Assembly (NCBI RefSeq): GCF_026013645.1
Contig: NZ_CP110224.1
Span: 3,596,001-3,660,000, forward strand
Direction of reading: 5' to 3'
DNA: 64,000 bases
DNA from: Virgibacillus natechei
GTDB lineage: Bacteria > Bacillota > Bacilli > Bacillales > Amphibacillaceae
Under the pieces are notes generated by a model, which was not told the origin of the DNA, did no database searches, and was given only the letters and a program-made list of their open reading frames with translations. Made by a program: the position numbers and the translations under genes. This document shows, one piece after another, positions 46,579-55,738 of the stretch; the first letter of the stretch is position 1; every line of letters starts with the position of its first letter.

Positions 46579-47160
46579 TTAGCCTAATGCATAAAACACC
46601 TTTATTTCAATCCAAGTTGATTTCCAATTCTTTTTTGTAATGCGGGCTTCGTAAATCTGCAGACGTTGCTTATCCTCTTTAAAAAATGAAGTAGGCTTTA
46701 CCTCTAAATTGACAAGATCACTAATTCCACAAGGGGCTATTAATATCACATTATCTGTTTCATCTAATTTTACTCCTATAGCTGTCGCTGTTTCTGGAAA
46801 CTTAGAAATAGCATCAACTGAAGAAGAATAAGGAGGAATATTGTTATTAATATGCATTCTGGCTTCATTTTTCACAGACCAGGGAGTGTTAGGCATAAGA
46901 TTCATAAGCGTTTCTTCAAGTTTCTTTTCCTCTAATTCATTACTATTTATAGGTTCGAAATAAATGACATCAATATCCGCGATCGGTGTTCTTTCACTGA
47001 AATTATGTAATGTATCCCATACTTTTGAACGAACAAATCCAGCACATATCCACCAATCAGGTAAATTCAATGATTTTGCTGATCGTAATATATCCATCAT
47101 CCATTTATCTTCTTTAATAAGTGAAATAATTTTTTCTTTATCGATTACTATAAAAACCAC
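46579..47160 (-). CDS. Nucleotidyltransferase family protein (COG3575)
   Basis: A 193-residue protein with the NTP_transf_6 pattern: LNLPDWWICAGFVRSKVWD (residues 31-49), then IADIDVIYFEP (about 62-72) with the Asp pair that would bind metal, and a C-terminal RLQIYEARITKKNW. The start is probably GTG 47160 behind GAAGGA. Substrate unknown. Confidence 0.85.
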   Translation of the reverse strand: MVFIVIDKEKIISLIKEDKWMMDILRSAKSLNLPDWWICAGFVRSKVWDTLHNFSERTPIADIDVIYFEPINSNELEEKKLEETLMNLMPNTPWSVKNEARMHINNNIPPYSSSVDAISKFPETATAIGVKLDETDNVILIAPCGISDLVNLEVKPTSFFKEDKQRLQIYEARITKKNWKSTWIEIKVFYALG

Positions 47161-47316
47161 TCCTTATCCTTCTTCAACGAAACTTAACTACTTTAAGTAC
47201 ATTCATTCACATTATCTATATTCATTTTAACACAAATATTCGGAATTACTTGCAAAAATCGATTCTCCAAAAAATAAAAAGCGATGTGAGCTCATGCACC
47301 ACACCGCTAATCGATC

Positions 47317-47466
47317 TTATTCATCTTTCTTACTGATATACTCGTTCGGTTCCTGCCCGTCTATGGTATTGCTGTTTTTATATTGACTTTTTCGCCCGTT
47401 ACGGCGTTCCCCGCTTTGTTCATTTTTCTTAAACATATTGTTGAATTCCTTTCCTTTGTTGACCAT
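47317..47466 (-). CDS. 49-residue basic hypothetical protein
   Basis: ATG 47466 behind AAAGGGG (11-base spacing) encodes MVNKGKEFNNMFKKNEQSGE then RRNGRKSQYKNSN and ends EYISKKDE. Entirely hydrophilic and probably disordered. A terminator at 47277-47316 (AGCGGTGTG, loop, CACATCGCT then T5) follows it, which supports a real unit. Confidence 0.55.
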   Translation of the reverse strand: MVNKGKEFNNMFKKNEQSGERRNGRKSQYKNSNTIDGQEPNEYISKKDE

Positions 47467-47565
47467 ATTTATCAGAACCCCTTTATACAAGATTAAGGGT
47501 TAGTTTTTGATTTTAAAGGGTTTTTATACATAAAGGAAAAGTGTTATGAGATCACTAAACATGGG

Positions 47566-48747
47566 CTATATATACGCTATCAACAATCCACCAATCGCAC
47601 CTGTCACCACAATAATCCACGGCGGGAGCTTCCAGTAAACCAACATACTGAACAAAATTGCTGCCAGTGCAAAATCGATTGCACTATGAATCGAACTGGT
47701 CCAAATTGGGTTGTAAAGTGCAGCGATTAAGATACCTACAACGGAAGCATTTACTCCTATCAGAGCACCCTTTATTTTCGGATTGCTACGTAAGGCATCC
47801 CAAAATGGCAATGTACCTAATAGGAGAAGGAATGCAGGCAGGAAGATTGCGAATGTCGCAAAAAGACCACCTTGCCAGCCGTTAATGACTGCGCCAATAT
47901 ATGCCGCAAACGTAAATAATGGCCCGGGAACTGCCTGAGCGGCACCGTATCCTGCTAAAAACTCCTGTTCACTTAGCCATCCTGCAGGAACAAATTCCTG
48001 TTCTAATAAAGGCAAGACGACATGTCCTCCCCCAAATACAAGCGAACCAGAGCGATAGAAGCTATCAAATAAAGCAACCCATTCGATTGACGTAAGATTT
48101 CGTAGTATCGGAAGTAATAAGAGTAATCCAAAAAATAACGTTAAACTAATATAACCTATACGACGTGAAATAGGAAAATGGGAAATGGATTGTTCCTCCT
48201 GTTTGGTTTGCTGACGATAAACAAGAAAACCGATAACCCCAGCCAGTAAGATAACACCAATCTGTGTGTACGCTGTTTGCCATAGTAATGTAACGATTAG
48301 CGCAAATAATGCAATTGTTTTTCTTTGCAGATCAGGCGTTAACTTTTGGGCCATACCTAAAACTGCATGGGCAACAACGACTACAGCAACTATTTTCAAT
48401 CCATTAATCCATCCTGCATCTTCTATATTGAACGTATGGAGAAGGGAAGCGAAAATAATAAGTGCAATGACGGATGGCAGTGTAAAGCCTAGAAAGGAAA
48501 TAATTCCTCCAACTATTCCTCCACGCATAATACCGATACCAATTCCGACCTGACTGCTAGCAGGCCCAGGGAGGAACTGACAGAGCGCAACCAAGTCTGC
48601 ATAGCCTTTTTCGTCCATCCACTTTCGTCTGCGGATATACTCTTCGTGAAAGTATCCTAAGTGTGCAATAGGTCCACCAAATGAAGTTAGCCCCAGTCTG
48701 GTAGAAACGATTAAGATTTCCAACCATGTTTTCAGTTTTTTATTCAT
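47566..48747 (-). CDS. chrA: Chromate transporter ChrA
   Basis: A 393-residue two-domain CHR-family efflux protein. Both halves carry the duplicated motif: TSFGGPIAHLGYFHEEYIRR with CQFLPGPASSQVG, and FRSGSLVFGGGHVVLPLLEQ-like with YGAAQAVPGPLFTFAAY. GGCGGTG before ATG 48747 decides the start. It exports chromate using the proton gradient. Confidence 0.92.
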   Translation of the reverse strand: MNKKLKTWLEILIVSTRLGLTSFGGPIAHLGYFHEEYIRRRKWMDEKGYADLVALCQFLPGPASSQVGIGIGIMRGGIVGGIISFLGFTLPSVIALIIFASLLHTFNIEDAGWINGLKIVAVVVVAHAVLGMAQKLTPDLQRKTIALFALIVTLLWQTAYTQIGVILLAGVIGFLVYRQQTKQEEQSISHFPISRRIGYISLTLFFGLLLLLPILRNLTSIEWVALFDSFYRSGSLVFGGGHVVLPLLEQEFVPAGWLSEQEFLAGYGAAQAVPGPLFTFAAYIGAVINGWQGGLFATFAIFLPAFLLLLGTLPFWDALRSNPKIKGALIGVNASVVGILIAALYNPIWTSSIHSAIDFALAAILFSMLVYWKLPPWIIVVTGAIGGLLIAYI

Positions 48748-48772
48748 GGTTACACCGCCCATCTAATCTTTT

Positions 48773-48886
48773 ATTTCTTTAAATAATTCATAGGCTTTTG
48801 CTCGGGCTTGTTCAAGAATTTCTTCCCCTTGATCGTTGCTGTATAATACTTTCTTAAAGTACCATGTTCTATTTTGCTATTCAATA
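48773..48886 (-). pseudogene. C-terminal gene remnant upstream of chrA
   Basis: An open frame of about 38 codons with no start: TWYFKKVLYSNDQGEEILEQ then ARAKAYELFKEIKD, ending 11 bases before chrA. Protein-like, but truncated. Possibly the end of a regulator that once accompanied chrA. Confidence 0.35.
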
Positions 48887-48932
48887 GCTTTTACAAAACT
48901 TTACATTGAATCAATATTTTTTCCTTATCCCC

Positions 48933-49532
48933 TCACTTAAACCAGCCCTTCTCCTTAAACTTCGAGATGGCTTCAATCCGGTTGCTCACATCAAGCTTAT
49001 CCAAAATTACGGAAACATAATTACGAACAGTTCCATTCGTAATAAAAAGCCGGTTTGCAATTTGTTTTGTCGTTTTGCCGTCAGCAATTAGTTTAATGAC
49101 CTGCTCCTCCCGCTCTGTAAGTGGACTTCCATTATCAAATGCCATATCAACCAATTCCGGAGCATAAATTTTTCTGCCATCCATAATTGTGCGAATGGAA
49201 CTTGCCAATTCTTCACTTGGGCTGTCTTTAAGCAGGTAGCCACTTACCCCGGCATTTCTTGCACGTTCAAAATATCCTGTTCGTGCAAAGGTGGTTAGCA
49301 CAATCACTTTACACGGATCATCCTTCAATTCCTCCGCTGCGTCCAGTCCACTTTTAAGTGGCATTTCAATGTCCATGATACAGATATCAGGCTGTTCTCG
49401 CTTTACCACAGCAAGTGCCTCCTCGCCGTTCCTAGCTTTGCCGACAACTTTCATATCTTCTTCCAAATCAAGGATAGACCCAAGCGCGCCAAGTAGCATA
49501 CGTTGGTCTTCCACAATCACGATGCGGATCAA
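48933..49532 (-). CDS. desR: DesR-type NarL/FixJ response regulator
   Basis: A 199-residue two-domain regulator. The receiver has IVEDQRMLLG, phospho-acceptor Asp in DICIMDIEMPLKSG (about 54), Thr in VIVLTTF and Lys in LKDSPSEE. The LuxR-type HTH is LTEREEQVIKLIADGKTTKQ followed by IANRLFITNGTVRNYVSVIL. It overlaps desK by 4 bases. With the desaturase gene upstream it matches B. subtilis DesR, which switches on des in the cold. Confidence 0.88.
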   Translation of the reverse strand: MIRIVIVEDQRMLLGALGSILDLEEDMKVVGKARNGEEALAVVKREQPDICIMDIEMPLKSGLDAAEELKDDPCKVIVLTTFARTGYFERARNAGVSGYLLKDSPSEELASSIRTIMDGRKIYAPELVDMAFDNGSPLTEREEQVIKLIADGKTTKQIANRLFITNGTVRNYVSVILDKLDVSNRIEAISKFKEKGWFK

Positions 49533-50668
49533 GACAATTCCTCCTCTTCCATTTGTTGAATAACATGTGGCACATGAATGGTCAGGGTGGTACCCTGTGA
49601 CGACTCAATCGTTAAGCTCCCGTTCACAAATTCCAATCGTTCTTTTATGCCCTGGAGACCGTTCTCTTGAAAAGCCATTTGCTCCGGGATACCAATTCCA
49701 TCATCTTTTACTTGGAGAACCAGCTCGGTAGAAGATTGCATGATTGATACTCGGCACGCGGTTGCTTGACTGTGCTTGACAACATTCGTTACAGCTTCTT
49801 TCAGACACATACTCAACACATTTTCGGTTAATAGTGGGGTATTGGTAAGCTCCGGACTTCCATCCAAATGAAAGTCAATCTGTGCAGCCTGCAAAATTTG
49901 CTGGATACGGATCATTTCATCTTGCAATTTTTTCCCCTTCATATCTGAAACCATTTCACGCACTTCTTTTAACGCGGTTCTTGCCGTCTGGCGGATGTCT
50001 TTTAATTCCGATTTGACTGTTTCAGGATTTGCTTCGACTAATTTTCCGGCTAAATCACTTTTCAACCCAATAAGAGAAAGCTTTTGCCCCAATGTATCAT
50101 GAAGGTCACGTGCAATCCGTTGACGCTCCTCTACAACAACTAATTGCGAAATCTTTTTATTTGCATCTTCTAATTGATCCTCTAATCTTTCACGCTTGTT
50201 CCGATTGTATAACGTAAATGGCAACAATATCACACCAACTACCGTGATAATAATAAATGGCAGCTGGGAAAAGAAAAATTCATTCTGTGTGTAAAATGCA
50301 GTTCCAACAGCACTGATCGTAGTAACAAGATGAACCACATACAGGGAGATAAACCCACCTTTATGCTGAATATTCCCTATGTAAAAAGCTAGAAATAATG
50401 CAAAATAAACATACCCTAAAAATATTGTCATCACAATACTTATCATCATATTTATGCTAACGGATAAATATACGGTCCACGTCCAGTCCTGTGCTAGAAA
50501 AGAGACCCTGTATATTGTGAAAAAGGATAAAATCATCACAATACCAAAGATTATTTCCAACATTCCCGACGAACGAAACACAAAATAGAATGGTAATACG
50601 CAAAATATTATCCAGGCATAGGCACTGAGCCCAGTGTTTTTCGGGATGATGTGATACCAATTATGCAT
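49529..50668 (-). CDS. desK: DesK-type sensor histidine kinase
   Basis: A 379-residue membrane thermosensor kinase. Four or five N-terminal helices (residues 15-155), a coiled linker (RERLEDQLEDANKKISQLVV), the HisKA_3 phospho-acceptor RIARDLHDTLGQKLSLIGLK, and the ATPase domain with ECLKEAVTNVVKHSQ-like N box and VKDDGIGIPE, ending ERLEFVNGSLTIES. GGAAGGAG sets the start at ATG 50668; the longer frame to 50791 translates the intergenic repeat. Confidence 0.9.
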   Translation of the reverse strand: MHNWYHIIPKNTGLSAYAWIIFCVLPFYFVFRSSGMLEIIFGIVMILSFFTIYRVSFLAQDWTWTVYLSVSINMMISIVMTIFLGYVYFALFLAFYIGNIQHKGGFISLYVVHLVTTISAVGTAFYTQNEFFFSQLPFIIITVVGVILLPFTLYNRNKRERLEDQLEDANKKISQLVVVEERQRIARDLHDTLGQKLSLIGLKSDLAGKLVEANPETVKSELKDIRQTARTALKEVREMVSDMKGKKLQDEMIRIQQILQAAQIDFHLDGSPELTNTPLLTENVLSMCLKEAVTNVVKHSQATACRVSIMQSSTELVLQVKDDGIGIPEQMAFQENGLQGIKERLEFVNGSLTIESSQGTTLTIHVPHVIQQMEEEELS

Positions 50669-50696
50669 GACGGGTCTCCTTCCTTTTTCACAAATT

Positions 50697-50822
50697 ATTT
50701 CGATAGGACGAGCATTTACGCGCAGTCCCAAATGTTTCCGGTGGGGCGAGCATTTACGCGCAGCCCCAAATGTTTCCGGTGGGACGAGCATTTACGCGCA
50801 GTCCCAGGACGTCCGCATTTAG
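50697..50822. repeat. Tandem block of the TGCGCGTAAATGCTC hairpin repeat
   Basis: Three direct copies of a 38-bp unit (GGTGGGACGAGCATTTACGC then GCAGTCCCAAATGTTTCC). TGGGAC and GTCCCA flank the core CGAGCATTTACGCGCA, so each unit can fold into a hairpin. Other copies: 37684, 39090, 55437, 63914. Confidence 0.8.
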
Positions 50823-50874
50823 TCGACCTGCCCATTAAACTACTGTAAATTCCGAGCGTCTATACAAGTATACT

Positions 50875-50942
50875 TAGAAATCTGGCATTCGCCAAGTCAT
50901 TATCGTGAATGCCTTTGGTGCACTTATGCGAATGGGAAAGTT
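50875..50942. repeat. Dispersed TTGGCATT hairpin repeat
   Basis: TAGAAATCTGGCATTCGCCA, AAGTCATT, GTGAATGCCTTT then CTTATGCGAATGGGAAAGTT. Same block order as at 21949. Confidence 0.55.
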
Positions 50943-50961
50943 ATTGTGCTTTCATTTTATC

Positions 50962-51005
50962 AAAAATACGACCATCCAATACTGTTCGTTGGATGGTCGC
51001 TTTTT
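50962..51005 (-). terminator. des terminator
   Basis: On the minus strand GCGACCATCCAA-CGAACAGTA-TTGGATGGTCG then TATTTTTG. It separates des from desKR, so the kinase genes may also have their own promoter. Confidence 0.85.
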
Positions 51006-51015
51006 CATAACGTAT

Positions 51016-52068
51016 TTATTTTTCCTGAAAGCTCGATGGCCGTTGCCCCAGGTCCAGATTTAGTTTTCTTTTTTTTAACAGATCTTTAATTTCTTTAAAA
51101 CTTACAAACGTTTTATTCGTCTCATCATACAGCCTGAAACGAATCGATTTTAAACTAGATGCTAGTGTAATGGTTGTTGCTTGTTGTAATGGTGGAGTTG
51201 ATTCATGTGCTGTTTCCAGGTTATAATTCGGCACTCTGGGACTGAGGTGATGAACATGATGATAACCGATATTGCCGGTTAACCACTCTATTACTTTTGG
51301 TAGCTTATAATAGGAACTTCCATCAACAGCAGCTTTTACAAAATCCCACTCATCCTCATTTTCAAAGTAAGAATCCTCGAACTGGTGCTGGACATAAAAT
51401 AGCCATATCCCAGCGGCACCCGCTATAAATAGAATCGGCAATTGAATGATTAAGAAAGCCTGCCAGCCGATTGCCCAAATCAAAAGTCCATATATAACCG
51501 CAACCGATGCATTGATCAAGTACGTATTCAATCGTTCTTTTCGTTTTGCTCCTTTACGATTGAAACGATTCGATATGAGGAAAAGGTAAATCGGGCCTAA
51601 ACCGAACATAACAATGGGAGTTCGATACAGACGATAAGCTAACCTGCCCCAAAAAGATGCTTCTACATATTCATCAACTGTCATCACCCATACATCCCCT
51701 GTACCACGCTTGTCTAAATTACTACTCGTCGCATGATGGATCGCATGACTCCTTTTCCATTTTTCAAAAGCGAATAATGTAATAATCCCGGTAATCGTAC
51801 CAACTACCCGATTCGCCTTACCACTTTTGAAAAAAGAACCGTGTGTGCAATCATGGAAAATAATAAAGGTTCGAACGACAAACCCTGCCGCTATCACTGA
51901 TAAGGCTAAGCTTAGCCATATTGAGATGGACAAGCTTTGGTATGCAAGAAACCATATCAGGATAAACGGGATTATTGTATTGATTAGCTGAATGATACTA
52001 GCCTTCATATCTGAATTCGCAAAAGGTGTGACACTTTTTCTTAATTGAGCTTGTTTTTGTTTACTCAT
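51016..52068 (-). CDS. des: Membrane fatty acid desaturase
   Basis: A 350-residue di-iron membrane desaturase that inserts double bonds into phospholipid acyl chains. Three His boxes: HDCTHGSFF, RSHAIHHATSS and GYHHVHHLSP. Four helices are seen. GGAGGGTG before ATG 52068 fixes the start. It lies upstream of desK-desR on the same strand, as in the B. subtilis cold-shock des system, and so is probably induced by membrane ordering. Confidence 0.92.
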   Translation of the reverse strand: MSKQKQAQLRKSVTPFANSDMKASIIQLINTIIPFILIWFLAYQSLSISIWLSLALSVIAAGFVVRTFIIFHDCTHGSFFKSGKANRVVGTITGIITLFAFEKWKRSHAIHHATSSNLDKRGTGDVWVMTVDEYVEASFWGRLAYRLYRTPIVMFGLGPIYLFLISNRFNRKGAKRKERLNTYLINASVAVIYGLLIWAIGWQAFLIIQLPILFIAGAAGIWLFYVQHQFEDSYFENEDEWDFVKAAVDGSSYYKLPKVIEWLTGNIGYHHVHHLSPRVPNYNLETAHESTPPLQQATTITLASSLKSIRFRLYDETNKTFVSFKEIKDLLKKRKLNLDLGQRPSSFQEK

Positions 52069-52197
52069 ATAACTTACACCCTCCAAGATAGGAAATTTCT
52101 TATGATTAAATATCTCTATCTTTATCATAGGGATAAATTTAAATTTTAAACAGACACAAACGTCAAGGATAGAGTATGACAAGTGTCATATAGGTAG

Positions 52198-52225
52198 GTG
52201 CCTGTCACTTCCCGGTTTTTGGCGC
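52198..52225. repeat. GTGCCTGTCACTTCCCGG intergenic repeat
   Basis: Same 22-base core as 36103-36127, upstream of the des promoter region. Confidence 0.55.
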
Positions 52226-52257
52226 TTTTTGTCGAATCCACAAATGTTCATATACAT

Positions 52258-52300
52258 AAAAATAGGTGCTTAACAGACATCCTGCTAAGCACCTATTTAC
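52258..52300 (-). terminator. MFS gene terminator
   Basis: On the minus strand AAATAGGTGCTTA, 13-base loop, TAAGCACCTATTTTT. Confidence 0.85.
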
Positions 52301-52311
52301 GATTCGGACGA

Positions 52312-53445
52312 TTATTTCTTCCGGCCTGACATAACAAGTAAAACGACGCCAATTCCCAGTATAATGGCTGCACTTGATGTAAATGGGAGTCCAAACATTT
52401 CAGCTGTTGCTCCGGATATAGTGGACCCAACTACCGATCCAAGAGAGAAAAAGGCGTAAAAGATACCATATGCTTTCCCACGATTAACTTTCGTGGAAAC
52501 CTCTGAAACGATTTGATTCATCGAAGGAAATATAAGCGCAAATCCAACACCGTAAATGACCATTAATAAAATACCTACCCACAAAATGGCTATAAAATTC
52601 AAGAAGAAATGTACCAACCCAATAATAACCAGTCCTGTGATTACTAAATTAATAGGAGGAAGTTTTTCATAAATTCGATTAACCGGACTTAAAAAGATGA
52701 TGATTGCAACAATCCCAAATGTACTTAAAAGCATCCCAGTTGTAGCGGAGTCTAGCCCCATTTCATCAACTTTTAAAGGCAGTGCAAACGCCAATGTTCC
52801 ATTACTTATCATTAATCCAAAGGCTGCGAGAGATGCCTGTATCAGCAATGGCTCTTTTAGAAGTGGCAAAAAATGCTTTAAAGCAACTTTGTTTCTTTCA
52901 CGAGAAGTAAAAGATTCTTCAACGAATTTCACTAATAATACGGAAGTGATAAGGAATAGTACCGCCACTAACCAGAATACATAGTCAATCTGGGCTCTAG
53001 CGGCCATAATACCACCAACGGCCGGCCCAATAATCGCCGCTATACCAATACAACCACCGGTCCAGGCCATTGCCTTGCCTCTTGATCCTTTCTTAGTCTG
53101 ATCTCCCACATAAGCAAATGCTGCTGGAATCAAAACACCTCCGGCAATCCCATGAAGCAGCCGAATAACAAAAAGCTGTTCACCTGTCTGTGCAAATGGA
53201 TAAAAGAATAGAATAAATGCACCACTTAGCATCCCTGCAAGCAGGACTTTCTTACGACCAAATCTATCAATAAAATGACCACCAAATATATTACCAGCCA
53301 TATTAGTAAGCGAGTAAATCGCAACAATTGATCCCGCCAAAAAATGCGAAGCACCTAATTCAAGTGCATATGGCGTAATAATCGGCAGTTGAATAAATGT
53401 ATCTAAAAATGAAACCATAATAATAAAATATAGAACTATCGTCAT
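52312..53445 (-). CDS. MFS transporter (drug efflux type)
   Basis: A 377-residue, twelve-helix major facilitator. Motif A is GNIFGGHFIDRFGRKKVLLA (loop 2-3), and the antiporter motif C region is GCIGIAAIIGPAVGGIM (helix 5), which marks DHA1/DHA2-like drug:H+ antiporters. GAGAGG precedes the ATG. Substrate unknown. Confidence 0.88.
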   Translation of the reverse strand: MTIVLYFIIMVSFLDTFIQLPIITPYALELGASHFLAGSIVAIYSLTNMAGNIFGGHFIDRFGRKKVLLAGMLSGAFILFFYPFAQTGEQLFVIRLLHGIAGGVLIPAAFAYVGDQTKKGSRGKAMAWTGGCIGIAAIIGPAVGGIMAARAQIDYVFWLVAVLFLITSVLLVKFVEESFTSRERNKVALKHFLPLLKEPLLIQASLAAFGLMISNGTLAFALPLKVDEMGLDSATTGMLLSTFGIVAIIIFLSPVNRIYEKLPPINLVITGLVIIGLVHFFLNFIAILWVGILLMVIYGVGFALIFPSMNQIVSEVSTKVNRGKAYGIFYAFFSLGSVVGSTISGATAEMFGLPFTSSAAIILGIGVVLLVMSGRKK

Positions 53446-53590
53446 CCTAAAATCCCTCTCTTTCCTTCCCTATTATACATCACGAAAAGTATAAATTCGC
53501 TGGATAAAATTCAACAAATTTTAGAATGCGAATTACATGTTTAGAAAATGTGGCATTCGTTGCTTTTTCTACTCGCACTCGCTATCGGCA

Positions 53591-53630
53591 ATAAAAAACG
53601 TATGTCAGGCTCGAAAGACCTGACATACGC
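53591..53630 (-). terminator. aroD terminator
   Basis: On the minus strand GCGTATGTCAGG-TCTTTCGAG-CCTGACATACG then TTTTTTA. Confidence 0.9.
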
Positions 53631-53663
53631 ATCATGTTCATAATGATTCATTCACTGAGCTAG

Positions 53664-54422
53664 TTATTTCCAATCGCCAACCGTTTCCTGTGTCATTTCA
53701 ATTATCTGCTTCAATTTATCTATTGGGATTTGCCCTGGTGCAGAGCGTTGCACGCCTATGCCAAATGTCATGATTGACCCATACGCCCAGCCTACTATTC
53801 TACTCAAACTACCGATGTCCCCCATTGACATTGTTATAATAGGTATACGTAAATCGTCATCCATTTCTTTTGTTACGTTAAGTAATAGTAACACATCATC
53901 TTTATGCTCAGGCATGACAGCTACTTTAGCAATATCAGCACCGTAAGATTCAGACTTTATTGCTTGTTGCATGATGGTTTCGTTCTCCGGTGTAAAATCA
54001 AAGTTATGATAAGATAAGATTAATTTTTTATTATGGGACTTTGATATTCTTCGTAGTTCCTTAATATGCTCAGGATCATTGGATACTTCAAAGTCAATAC
54101 TATTAACAGCTGGGCTTTTACATAGCTCACTTAATAAATGAACCTTTTCATCCTCTGTTAGCGAAATTTTTTGCCCACCTTCCCGTTCAGAACGAATAGT
54201 AACAATCATAGGCTTGTTACTAATAGAGGAAATTTCCTCCGCTATCATTAAAACATAATTGACATGATGAATGTCTTTTAGGAAATCTGCGCGCCACTCA
54301 ATTACGTCTGGTTGTTTCGGAATAACAGTGTTCAGCTCATCACGTATTTCTTCTTTGTTTTTTCCGGTTAGAGACGTACATATATAAGGCGGTTTTTTAT
54401 GTGTGAAAATATCCATTGTCAT
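53664..54422 (-). CDS. aroD: Type I 3-dehydroquinate dehydratase
   Basis: A 252-residue TIM-barrel enzyme, third step of the shikimate pathway. VIEWRADFL (substrate-binding Arg), the catalytic His in LSYHNFDFTP (about 143) and the Schiff-base Lys in ADIAKVAVMP (about 170), plus APGQI near the end. AAGGAG 10 bases before ATG 54422 selects this start rather than 54521. It is a single gene. Confidence 0.92.
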   Translation of the reverse strand: MTMDIFTHKKPPYICTSLTGKNKEEIRDELNTVIPKQPDVIEWRADFLKDIHHVNYVLMIAEEISSISNKPMIVTIRSEREGGQKISLTEDEKVHLLSELCKSPAVNSIDFEVSNDPEHIKELRRISKSHNKKLILSYHNFDFTPENETIMQQAIKSESYGADIAKVAVMPEHKDDVLLLLNVTKEMDDDLRIPIITMSMGDIGSLSRIVGWAYGSIMTFGIGVQRSAPGQIPIDKLKQIIEMTQETVGDWK

Positions 54423-54464
54423 CGAAAGGTAACTCCTTTTTTTAGCAGTAAGAAAGTATAAACT

Positions 54465-54540
54465 TCCTCCTGTATAAGTGCGGGCTTGGGAACTCGCCAT
54501 TAAAGGCTTGACGAATGCCAAATCTTCTAATCTATCTACA
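54465..54540. repeat. Dispersed TTGGCATT hairpin repeat, reversed
   Basis: Read on the minus strand: AGATTTGGCATTCGTCAAGC, AATGGCGAG, then CACTTATACAGG and a TTTCTTAC end. Same family as 21949 and 50875. Confidence 0.5.
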
Positions 54541-54678
54541 TTACACTAATGTTATCATTATCGTAACTTGGATTTCTTATTATTGCAATAATTATAAGCC
54601 GATTTAGTTCTGAATTTCTAACAATATAGTAGAATAGAGTATAGTAGAATTTGTATGTTGTTATATGGAGGTGATGGG

Positions 54679-55314
54679 ATGAACCTATCAAGCATTACTA
54701 AAAAATTGCAGAATAGAAGTCCCTCTATTCTTGGGCAAGATGAACTTCAGAAGTCCGCCATACTGCTCCCACTTATTCAAGTGGATAATGAAACGCATAT
54801 TTTATTTGAAGTTAGGTCGATGAAAATGCGTAGACAACCAGGTGATATTTGTTTCCCTGGTGGCAAAATTGATAAAGCCGACAAGACCCCTAAACACGCT
54901 GCAATCCGGGAAACCACAGAAGAATTAGGGATTGATGAATCTGCTATTGGGGATGTTATTCCACTTGATTATATCGTGCATGACGCTGGGCGAATGATCT
55001 ATCCATTTATCGGCACCCTTAAAAACGTTGAAAAAATCACGCCAAGCGAAGCTGAAGTAGAAGAAATTTTCACTGTTCCACTGGACTATTTCCTCCGAAC
55101 AAAACCGGATATCCATAAAGTTGATATCAAAATCGAACCTGATAAAGATTTTCCATTTGATTTAATTGTTGGTGGCAAAAATTACAACTGGCATGCACGT
55201 CAAATCGATGAAATCTTTTATAAATATGATGGAAAAGTCATTTGGGGATTAACAGCAAAAATACTAAGGCACTTTTTAAGCTTACTGGACAAAGACAATA
55301 ACGATATCAAGTAA
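54679..55314 (+). CDS. Nudix hydrolase, CoA pyrophosphatase type
   Basis: A 211-residue Nudix protein. The NudL-type signature RRQPGDICFPGGKIDKADKT comes before the Nudix helix AAIRETTEELGI, and SEAEVEEIFTVPLDYFL is the family's conserved downstream segment. Such enzymes cleave CoA or its oxidised forms. GGAGGTG 5 bases before ATG 54679 fixes the start. Confidence 0.9.
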   Translation: MNLSSITKKLQNRSPSILGQDELQKSAILLPLIQVDNETHILFEVRSMKMRRQPGDICFPGGKIDKADKTPKHAAIRETTEELGIDESAIGDVIPLDYIVHDAGRMIYPFIGTLKNVEKITPSEAEVEEIFTVPLDYFLRTKPDIHKVDIKIEPDKDFPFDLIVGGKNYNWHARQIDEIFYKYDGKVIWGLTAKILRHFLSLLDKDNNDIK

Positions 55315-55337
55315 CACTATGTTTATCAATTATGAGC

Positions 55338-55387
55338 CAAAGGACTGGATCCGATTTATTTATACTCGGATCCAGTCCTTTTTTTGA
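55338..55387 (+). terminator. Nudix gene terminator
   Basis: AAAGGACTGGATCCGA, loop, TCGGATCCAGTCCTTTTTTT: a 15-bp stem with a long U-run. Confidence 0.92.
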
Positions 55388-55436
55388 TAAGAACGTTTGA
55401 AACGTTCCTATCTGCTCACTGGCTAAAACTGTCACG

Positions 55437-55515
55437 TCCTGGGGCTGCGCGTAAATGTTCGCCCCACCGAAAACATTTGGGACTGCGCGTAAATGCTCAT
55501 CCCACCGCAACCATT
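55437..55515. repeat. TGCGCGTAAATGCTC hairpin repeat, two tandem units
   Basis: TGGGGCTGCGCGTAAATGTT then CGCCCCACCGAAAACATTTG, followed by TGGGACTGCGCGTAAATGCT then CATCCCACC. Opposite orientation to 50697-50822. Confidence 0.75.
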
Positions 55516-55632
55516 TGTGCGTCGTAAGTGGGCGTTGGCATGCACCTAAAGGCTTGGTCAATACCGGTTTTTTCAAAAAGTATAGAGTGAAATACAAGCT
55601 TCAACCCTCTTCACGTCTCCCTTCTTGTAAAA

Positions 55633-55686
55633 TTAACACTATCTTTACACTATCTACATACTGACTTAACATTCACCTATTATACT
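55633..55686 (+). promoter_or_regulatory. PHO box and promoter of the pst operon
   Basis: TTAACA (55633), TTTACA (55644), TACATA (55655) and TTAACA (55666) are spaced exactly 11 bases apart. This is the classical arrangement of PhoP-P dimer sites (TTAACA with 5-base spacers). TATTATACT follows at 55678-55686 as a -10 region about 10 bases on. PhoPR activation under phosphate limitation is expected. Confidence 0.9.
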
Positions 55687-55738
55687 AGCAAATGAGGGTG
55701 GACATCGCCCAAAAATAATTAAGGGGAGGACATTATTT

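Noticed and set aside
49529..50791. 420-residue DesK with a long N-terminus
   Set aside because: The first 41 codons translate the intergenic hairpin repeats; the ribosome site supports the ATG at 50668.
50697..50822. Possible CRISPR array
   Set aside because: Units are directly tandem with no unique spacers, and the repeat is dispersed elsewhere; no cas genes are present.
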